Under the pieces are notes generated by a model. It made no database searches and was not told the DNA's origin. It saw only the letters and a program-made list of their open reading frames with translations. DNA of 64,000 nt from Trochalopteron elliotii (taxonomy: Eukaryota; Chordata; Aves; Passeriformes; Leiothrichidae): the NCBI GenBank assembly GCA_024734555.1, contig JANPWX010000026.1:1244783-1308782 (forward strand). The letters run 5' to 3'. Shown here in pieces: positions 56,101 through 64,000 of this stretch. A program made the position numbers and the translations under genes. How positions within the stretch are numbered: position 1 is the stretch's first letter; each line of letters starts with the position of its first letter.

Positions 56101-59100
56101 TTATATCAACAGCTGTTATGAATTTCTTCAAAGACTGACAGGAAATGTCATGTGCATGTACATGCTCTCTTAAAAAGAGAATATGAAGATCAAAGAGAAA
56201 GTGGTTGTTTATCTCAGAGATACTTGCACTTTCCCATTAGATTTTATATTAAAAAGTGTTTCAAATATTATGGGAATACCTCTTAGAAGTGTAAGCTTAA
56301 ATTCTTTGTGTAAATAAAGAAAATAATACATTGAACATGTAGCTGCAGTCTGTAAGCCCATCCCATTTTTACTTCAAATCTATCTTCGGATTTGAATGAT
56401 TCCCCTTATATTACTGTGACTGATTAAAGACAGGTCCTAATCAGTAGTATTTCCTTGTGAAAGTCTACAACACTGCTTAATAGTTTTGCTTTCAAATGTC
56501 TTATGTATTTGCACGGAGTTATAGATCATTAAGATAAATCTTAAGATTTTTAGTGATTTTTTTTAAAATATAAAAAAATACCAGTCTATATACGCACACA
56601 TATAAAAATAAATATAGATAGATATTTAATAAAAAATTGATAATTAGATGCACACAAAAAGCTATAGGCTTAAACTTCCACATATGATGTTATCTTATGT
56701 AACCTACTATAATATACATATTATACAGGCTCGTGTTTTGCCTAGGGTTTCAGTGAAATATTTTCAAGGTTTTGATTTTAGCTACTTTTTGGAAATTGTG
56801 TGGGAAAATAAAAATGGAAAATAGAACCTGCCACTTATTCAGAATGGCTCAGGGATATTATAAAGGGCAGAATCTTGGATAATTAAGAGCAAGCACTTTG
56901 TGCCTAAGCCATCTGAGGCAAAGAATGATACCTGTTTAAATTTAATGAAAAAAAGTTTGTTTTCATTTTTTTAAACCATTACATACTCTGCTTTACAGAA
57001 AAGATTTGCCTGTAAATTGTACACTAGAGTTTTGTAACACACTAATGTGGACTGAAAACAAAGACCTCTTCCCACCTTTTTCCATTTTCTGCAAAATTCA
57101 AAACACAGGAATTATTAATTTTCTCAGTCACAGGTACATCTTCATTATAAATTTAGTCAGAACATGGCTAAAAAATGGTTTTGAAACTTTTCCTATAGAT
57201 ATCCCTTCATTTTGATCTCAATCTCCATCGAATTTAAAAGGAAGTTATTCTGAGCAGAGGAATTTAAAATTAATTTATGAAAGAACATATTTTTATTAAC
57301 GTGGATCAACATTCATGTTGTAACTAGGTGGACAGAAATAAACATTAATGCTTTATGCATATTTTACATGAGACGTTTCAACTCAGTTGTAAAAAATCAC
57401 CCAATTATTTCTGATGTTTTCTTGTTTACACTGTACTCTGTTTGGAAACAGATATTCACCTCGCGTGTCACTTCACATCAGAGGCTGCTCACTATGCATT
57501 TCCAGCTGGGTTAATTACCTTGAGCTGTACCATTTCCACTATTTTGCCAATCTCAATTTTATTGAAGACTAATCTACTATAGGCAGTGAAAAGATAGTAA
57601 TGCACGTATGTCTATGGAGTTATTACATGGCCATCAAGTCATGCCCACAGTTAGGACTGGAATGCCTCTTAAGTATTCTGTAATGTGCATAAAATGATTC
57701 TTTTCTCACTGCTGCAAATATTTGGCTTTGCAAAATGTGGGGGACCCTAAAATTTCTACAGTGCTTAGCTACTGTGTTTTTGATCTTGTTCCAGCAAAAT
57801 GTAATTCAAAATTGTTTGCAGAGGGAAACAAACAGTTGATAGATAGACATTGCACTTCCTTGGGCATGGTGTCAGCATTTATGGAACTAATACAGAACAC
57901 ATACTTAGTCTCCTTTGGCTTCAGGTTGTCTTGAGACTTTTAGAACTCCTGACACCAATTAAAAGGAGCAACCACATTTGAATCTCTCTGGGAAGAACAC
58001 ACTCGAATCCTTCTGCCTGATATAAAGTGCTTTCATACCATATTTCTTAATGTCAGGGAAGTAAAATGGCTGCTCCATCTGTATGGCTGCTGCAATTTTA
58101 TGCTTTAGAGATTATCCGTAATACTTTCAAAATTTTAAAATTTGGTAAAGACTAAAACTAATAATAAAAAAACCCAGCCCAACCTAATTAATCTATGAGT
58201 TTAAAAAAGCCATAATTCCATTCTAAATATTTTTTAAAGGTTAAATTTTACTAATTAGAGATTAAGCACTAGGGAATGTTCATATATTTGCATACAAAAC
58301 GGTGCTTTTCCATTGCACTTTAATGGCTTCAAGTAATAATAACAGGCTTGTTTGTTCCATTGAAGGGCAGCATGGGTTCATGGTTTGCTCTAGGAATTCA
58401 GCAGTAACACTGAGTCATTGCAACCCCACCCCAGTGTTTCTAGGAACACTGATGCAACATGGATTTGAATCATACTGGTTCACATAAAATGCTGACAACT
58501 GTTCACAAAGTACTGATATGTCATGAAATATAATCAAAACGTTCTTTTAAGAAGATCTATGTAACCTCAATGCCCATAGAATCCTATCTTAGAAAGAAAC
58601 AGATGTCTTGGAAAAATGATTGTGCATTTCCTTGATTTGTCCTTAACTGAAATCCTAGTCTTAAATCTTATGGGCTGCCATTCTCTGTGGAAGATATTTG
58701 CCCTCAGCAAAAAGGGTATGCTTTCATACAGGAGTCTTAGCTATTCATGATAACTAGAAATAATTTTTAATCCTCTCCTTTATTTTTTTTTCAAATAATT
58801 TTAGCAGGCTTTATAGTACTGATAGGCATAGAAGTCAACAGGTGTGGCCCTAGAATTTTATTTGAGGGTTTTGACGCTGATGATCATAGTTGAAGGATTT
58901 TTCACTACCTCTGTTCTTACAAAGTTCCATATGTGTAAGCTTTTTGCAGTTGCTTAACTGAGATTTCTAGCATTATGAAATAATTAGATTTATAAAATTA
59001 CTGAATATCGAAAACCAAGTAAGACTACTCAAATATTTTTATTTCATCTTGACAAATTATGTGGTCACATTGCTGATTATGTCCTGATCTTTTTACAGGA

Positions 59101-59670
59101 AATGGTGTTTATTGTTTGGGTTATCTGTAGAACTTTGTTATGTTGTTTTGCTGGATATGAACACATTTCTTATGGATGTTCAAGAGAAGTGGAGAGACTG
59201 AGGAGGGATTCTGGTTGTTTGTTTTTTTTTTTTTGGTTCTATCTGATTTCATTACTCATTATATTGCTGTGCATATGCAGGTGGCAAAATGTGAATACAG
59301 GGCACTAACCATTATGTTCATTTACTTTGCCATTTAGCAAGCACAGATGTTGACTATATAATAACAAGGTGTTTCTTGTAACAGTCCTGCTGTTAAGTCC
59401 CCCTGCTACTACAGTAGTTTGCTGCTTCAACATGTTAGAGACATCTTTTGCTGGGAACTTGTAACTATATTGTCTATTTTTTAAATCTGTTTTTAAATTT
59501 GTAGCTTCTCAAAAAAGGAAATGAAGTTCGCATTGCATTCTGCACAAGATATTTCTCATTTGAGTTACTAATATTTTATTCTTTGGAATTGTGTTGCCTT
59601 GCTGTATGAACAGATAACCTAATGTGCATTTGGGCAACAGACAAAAAATACTGCTCTGACTTTTTAGGTC

Positions 59671-59705
59671 TTGCTTCTTCAATTATTTTGCTTCTTCAAT
59701 TATTT
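59671..59705. repeat. 17-bp tandem duplication
   Basis: TTGCTTCTTCAATTATTT occurs twice with a 17-bp period, exact and sharing one base at the junction. Confidence 0.85.
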
Positions 59706-60030
59706 GTAGTTTTGTTAGCTGCTGTTTGCTGCATCCTAACAAATACTCGTGCTAAGTTGCCTAACAAATATTTTAGCTTGAATGTTTAAAACCTCAGTAA
59801 TGCCACTTTTTTTTCAGTCATGTTACCTAAAAGTTATCTATTTACTGAATGTAGTTGAATCCATGAGTCCCTTACAATTTCAGTCTCAGTGTTTAAAATG
59901 ACTTGGCTTTGGGAGGAGAAGCAGGGAATTAAAACTGAACAATGAAACAAAGGTCAAAGCTCTGGGAGAGATGTAAAAAAAAACCAACCAAAAAGCATTT
60001 AGTAGAACTACCTGTATCTCTAAGGTCTCT

Positions 60031-60077
60031 ATTCATCAAACATTTCCCAAGGTTTCTGTTCATCAAACATTTCCCAT
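60031..60077. repeat. 28-bp-period tandem duplication
   Basis: TTCATCAAACATTTCCCA occurs at about 60032-60049 and again at about 60060-60077; the flanks TCTCTA and TTTCTG also resemble each other. A local duplication. Confidence 0.85.
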
Positions 60078-60423
60078 CCTTGAGTTTCTAGGAGTTCAGG
60101 GCACTTCTGAAATCCTCAGTGACACTATTAAACCATGTAGTCGTGTTGTCCTAAAGATAGAAAGGAAAGAAAGAAAAAAAAAAAAACCTGAAAGATGAGA
60201 TACCTCATAACATAAGGCTGAAAAGTCGATGACCAGTGGTACAAGCTCAATTATTGATAATTGTACATGGAAATAAAAGTCTCAACTCTGAGAAATATTT
60301 CAGCATGTTTGGAACTGAGCAGCCTGGTTAATGACAGTAGTCAGCACTATTGCCCCTCCTCTGCTGGACTGTGCTTGCAGTGGGAGCTCAAAGCTTGGAT
60401 ACAAATTGAAATTCAAGGTCTAG

Positions 60424-60560
60424 GTTTTGACCATCAAAGCCATTCATTGGATTGGTCTAAACTGAGGGAGACTATCTCTTTTAGTCCATGGCTATGCCCT
60501 CCCATAAGAGCTGCACCCCTTGGGAGCAATGAAACTCCCAGGCACTTTAGGACTCCTGAG
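60424..60560 (+). mobile_element. Possible ancient LINE (L3/CR1-like) relic
   Basis: GTTTTGACCATCAAAGCC, CATTCATTGGATTGG, CTGAGGGAGACTATCTC and CCATAAGAGCTGCACC follow the order of the conserved C-terminal region of old amniote LINEs, where the protein reads roughly as 'KALHGLGPxYLRDxL'. Indels break the frame. The 134-codon frame that overlaps it (60261-60665) is in a different register and is not taken as a gene. Confidence 0.3.
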
Positions 60561-63500
60561 CACAGCCTGTCAGCCCAAAGCTATACAGTTCACTTCTGTT
60601 GTAAGACAAAATTCCAAAAGAGGACACAAATACTGTCAGCGCTGTTGAACAGAGAGGCCTCATGATATAATTAACAAGCCATGCACATACCTGAGTAATT
60701 TGCATGTGCTAAGCATATGAGTTTTTTTCTTCCTAAGATACACTTTTCCAACTGTTAGTTAATTTTAAAAGCTTTAAATGTTCCATATGATAAGTAGAAG
60801 TTATGAATTTTGTGTCCTTTTTCCTGTTGCTAATCCTGTAGAGAATTTCAGTTGTTCTGTTTCATGCTAAAGCCTTTGAAGACACTAATCATAGGCATTT
60901 AAAGTAGCACAATACAGAATATGAAGTAATTCATGAAAATTGAATTGAATATTGAGAATATTGGACAAATTGAGTTGGTCTTTTCATATGCCAAAGTGAT
61001 ATGCAAAGATCTTGCTGAGTTACCAGTACTGCTGTTGGCAGGGTACAATTCATTCATAAATTTAGCTGAGCATTCACAATGGCACAGTGCATCTGGACCT
61101 AATGAAATAAAACAAACCAAAAAATATTTTATTTGGTTTCAGAGAAAAATGTTTAAATCTCTCTGGAAAGCTGCTTCTTATTTGCAACACACATCTCTCT
61201 CAAACAATTGATACAATATTCAGAAAGAAATGGCAGTTTCTAAACTCAAAATCACACCTAGGGTTGTTTTTTTTCTGGTTTCTGTATCTGTTGCTTTTAA
61301 TTTCTTTACAGGTCCATAGTAACATTAATATTAGTCTCCAGCAGTTTAAACATACCTACTGGGGAACTGTTTTGTTTGTTTGTGGTTTTGTTGTTGTTTT
61401 GTTGTTTGTTTGTATTTTTAATAAATGTTTGTGTTTCATCAGATTGTCCATTTTCTAGTATTACAATCTTAAGTACATATGAGATTGATTTCTTATCCAT
61501 TTCAGCAGGTTACAAAGTTTTAAACTGTCATACTTATAGCTGGAAATAGTCTGAGAGGCAGGATTGTCCTGACATTTTTTTTGTAATAAAAATTATGTGA
61601 ACAGTCATAAAATCAAGTTAGCAAAAAGACTGAGAGTTAAGAATTTGTTACTTCTATGCCACAATGACATTCACATGCACCTTTTATTTTTCTGCAGTCA
61701 TCTTATTCTTGTATTGTTTGAGTTGTTTACACAACTTCTCCTATTCAGTGCACTTCCCACAGTGCCTTCAGGACTGTACTGATTTTCCCTCTTAAATTTA
61801 GTTTACAGGCTGTGGAATAGCAACTTAATGAGTGTTTGGTGGCTTGCTTGTGTTCTACTTGAGTGTTGTCCTTTCCTCTTAGTCAATAAAAGGTTTTTTC
61901 CCTTTTTTTGTGTCATCCTGGCTTGTGACATTTCCGCGGCTAGATCACTGTTTGTGTTTTCTGACATTGAATTCTGCTCAGTTACCTTACAGCATTCTTC
62001 TGGCAGCCTTTTGAATGCTCTATTATGACTTAGCATTCTCTGAGGATGCCTTGTTTAGCAAATTCTAAATGCTAAATATATTTTTATCTTAACAGTCAGT
62101 TTTTCTTCCCATAATCCCAATAGTAGCATAATATGAGTTTCCCATTACAATGAGTTTTGTAGTCTCAAAAGGATTTTTTTGGGCAAAGAGGTGGAGATTG
62201 TGTTTTTTGGGTCAAGATTTTGTTGTTGAATCAAAGTTTCTCCTGTTTTGTAGTTGTTTGGTTTAGCTTTATGAAATCAATAAAAAAATTATTAAAGCAT
62301 CAACTTCTTTAGAGCATGTGATAGTCAAAAATCAAGCTACATTTTAATGTCTCTGACTGACATATATCACTCCATACATAGCAATCCAGTAACTAAGTCT
62401 TCACTTGTTGTGAATGCCTAGTTCCAGCATTTTAACTCTTGAGTTACACTTGAGGAATTTTGCTGTGAAGCAGGTGTGAAACTACTTCCATGTAGTCCCT
62501 GAAAGACTCATTGCAGAGTAGATTGGACAAGAGGAAGGAGGAGGTGACTGAGTTTGACGGAGACATTTTGTCTCAAGATGTAATTGTAGGCTGGGCATAT
62601 TGATCTGAATAATGAACAGAGATCTTTTACTGTTCTTGTTTTTGTGTAGCTAGAAATCTAGGTAGGCCAAGCCCATGAATTGTTTTTGTCATGAGAATTT
62701 TATGTGAATCGACATTGGTACCTCCAATCTTTTGGACTACAAATTTAAATCCAAAAAAATCTAAAATGGTAAATTACTCAGAGCCCATTTTCCTGAGCTG
62801 CAAAGATTGCTGTGATACTTGAAATAAAATAATACCAGTACTGGGAAAAGCTTAAAAAGGTGAGAGCTTGTTTCCCTAAGAAATTAGATTGGGAAGGAAG
62901 AGTTTTAGGAGGTTTTGATTCTGTGTTAACTTGTAGGATGTGATCTTCTATAGAGTTCAGAAGTTCTACAGGTGTCTGGTAACAAATGAGGGGGAAAAAA
63001 TTATTAGATCACTCAGCCTTATTGTCTCAGATACCAGGAAAATAACTGCAACTGTCATTTTAATAATTATATAATCCAGTCAAGGAATTTGATGATAATG
63101 TGCAGATAATTGGTGTACTGAGTATTCTTAATCTTCATGAGGATGACAACCTTTCTTCAGTATACTTTTCATAATTAACGTGTGTGAAAACTTTAAGCAG
63201 TCTGTTTACCTACAAAACTATTTACCTACTTTATGGGGAGCACCACTGAAGACTGGTGCTTCTAAACACCCACCTAGACCTACACTTAGCTGTGTGTAAA
63301 GAGAAGTGTCAATTTTAAAAAACCATGGCAAGGAGTCAGGAATCTTTTAGCAAAGTTGGTGTTGGTACAAGGACAAGAGACTTCAATTACCAATGTGAGA
63401 GAAGCAGAAAAAACAGACAAAGGCAGCGTTGTCCCTTCTCCGTAACAGCATGTGTGTGTATCTCCTTCAAGCAGCTGAAATACAAAAACCTACATTAACT

Positions 63501-64000
63501 TTTTCATCCATGTCAATTTTTGAACTAATCCATCTACTCTCATCCTGAATTTCAAGCTGAAGGATTGATTTATGATGAAATTGCATATGCAATGCAAAGT
63601 GTTCTTTAAGACATACTGTGGACACCGTTTTATTCTAATATAAAGAGTTTGAGAGGAGGAGGAATGTGTTATGTAGAATAAAAGGAATACAAAATAGAAA
63701 AGAGATGAGAAGAAAATGGGGAAAAAAATGAAAATATATTTTCAGGAGATTTGGAAATGCTAAAGAAAATTCAAAGGATATTGGTTTGCATCTAGAAATA
63801 TTTCTTGAATATTTTTACAGAGGACTCAGTGCAAGATAAATTACTTTTTCCCATAAGTACCATCATATTTCTTCTTGGAAAAGCTACACTGTTGTTCTTA
63901 CTGTCAGAGATTCAATGAAAACTATTCTTTGTGCTTAATTTTTTTTTCAATTTATTAATTCAATTAACTTTAATTGGGACTTATAAGGAACTTTAGCTAT
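60561..64000 (+). other. FSTL5: FSTL5 intron sequence, no gene seen
   Basis: AT-rich intron with a TTG-rich patch at 61368-61413. No exon, repeat family or RNA gene recognised up to the window end. The intron continues past the window. Confidence 0.6.
61368..61413. repeat. TTG/TTTG low-complexity tract
   Basis: Repeated TTTG and TTG units (TTTGTTTGTTTGTGG, TTGTTGTTTTGTTG). Simple low-complexity sequence. Confidence 0.8.

Larger units (their letters stand above)
47121..60423 (+). other. FSTL5: FSTL5 intron sequence, no gene seen
   Basis: AT-rich intron. A GC-richer patch lies at about 53770-54170. A low-homopolymer patch at about 57440-57570 (with GGGTTAATTACC and CTATGCATTTCC) looks like possible conserved non-coding sequence. 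A perfect octamer ATTTGCAT is at 50397-50404. Short local duplications lie at 59671-59705 and 60031-60077. No exon recognised on either strand. Confidence 0.55.

Overview
The window reads as a piece of a bird nuclear genome: AT-rich, almost free of coding sequence, and carrying several CR1 LINE fragments (the dominant avian retroposon) with recognisable reverse-transcriptase coding and the usual CR1 3' tails. The mix of a CR1-J-like copy, an endogenous-retrovirus LTR-like piece and many T/G-rich low-complexity tracts suggests a neoavian bird, possibly a songbird; that narrower placement is inference.

Only one exon of a protein-coding gene can be supported. It lies at 20697-20945 on the + strand, is 249 nt long, phase 1 at both ends, and is flanked by a 24-nt pyrimidine tract with AG and by a GTAAG donor. 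It encodes a complete ten-cysteine follistatin module (FOLN hairpin plus Kazal domain) that matches FSTL5 (follistatin-like 5) as I remember it, much better than its paralogue FSTL4. The rest of the window is therefore read as two very long FSTL5 introns, about 20.7 kb upstream (left end not seen) and about 43 kb downstream (right end not seen). Long introns are normal for this gene.

Layout: 1-7106 AT-rich intron with a (TTTA)n microsatellite; 7107-8131 a 5'-truncated + strand CR1 with a decayed RT domain; 12415-12600 a decayed LTR-like piece containing a canonical G-quadruplex motif; 13490-13830 a candidate conserved element; 14080-14540 and 15040-15540 GC-richer blocks of unknown origin; 20311-20351 a CR1 tail; 20697-20945 the exon; 27976-28116 a CR1 3' tail; about 29774-29830 a long imperfect hairpin; 31613-31670 a poly-A/C-run tract with a minus-strand G4 motif; 35111-35153 an inverted repeat built on T-box-like half-sites; 37541-37685 a minus-strand CR1 end; 39979-41010 one CR1 inserted into another; 41271-41402 a T/G low-complexity tract; 41990-42190 a motif-dense candidate regulatory element with a palindromic MARE; 46600-47120 and 60424-60560 probable very old LINE relics. 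Everything else is unremarkable intron.

I found no sign of a new multi-gene system, CRISPR array, tRNA, rRNA or promoter. The items most worth checking are the hairpin near 29.8 kb, the MARE/CpG cluster near 42.1 kb, the nested CR1 and the two G4 motifs.
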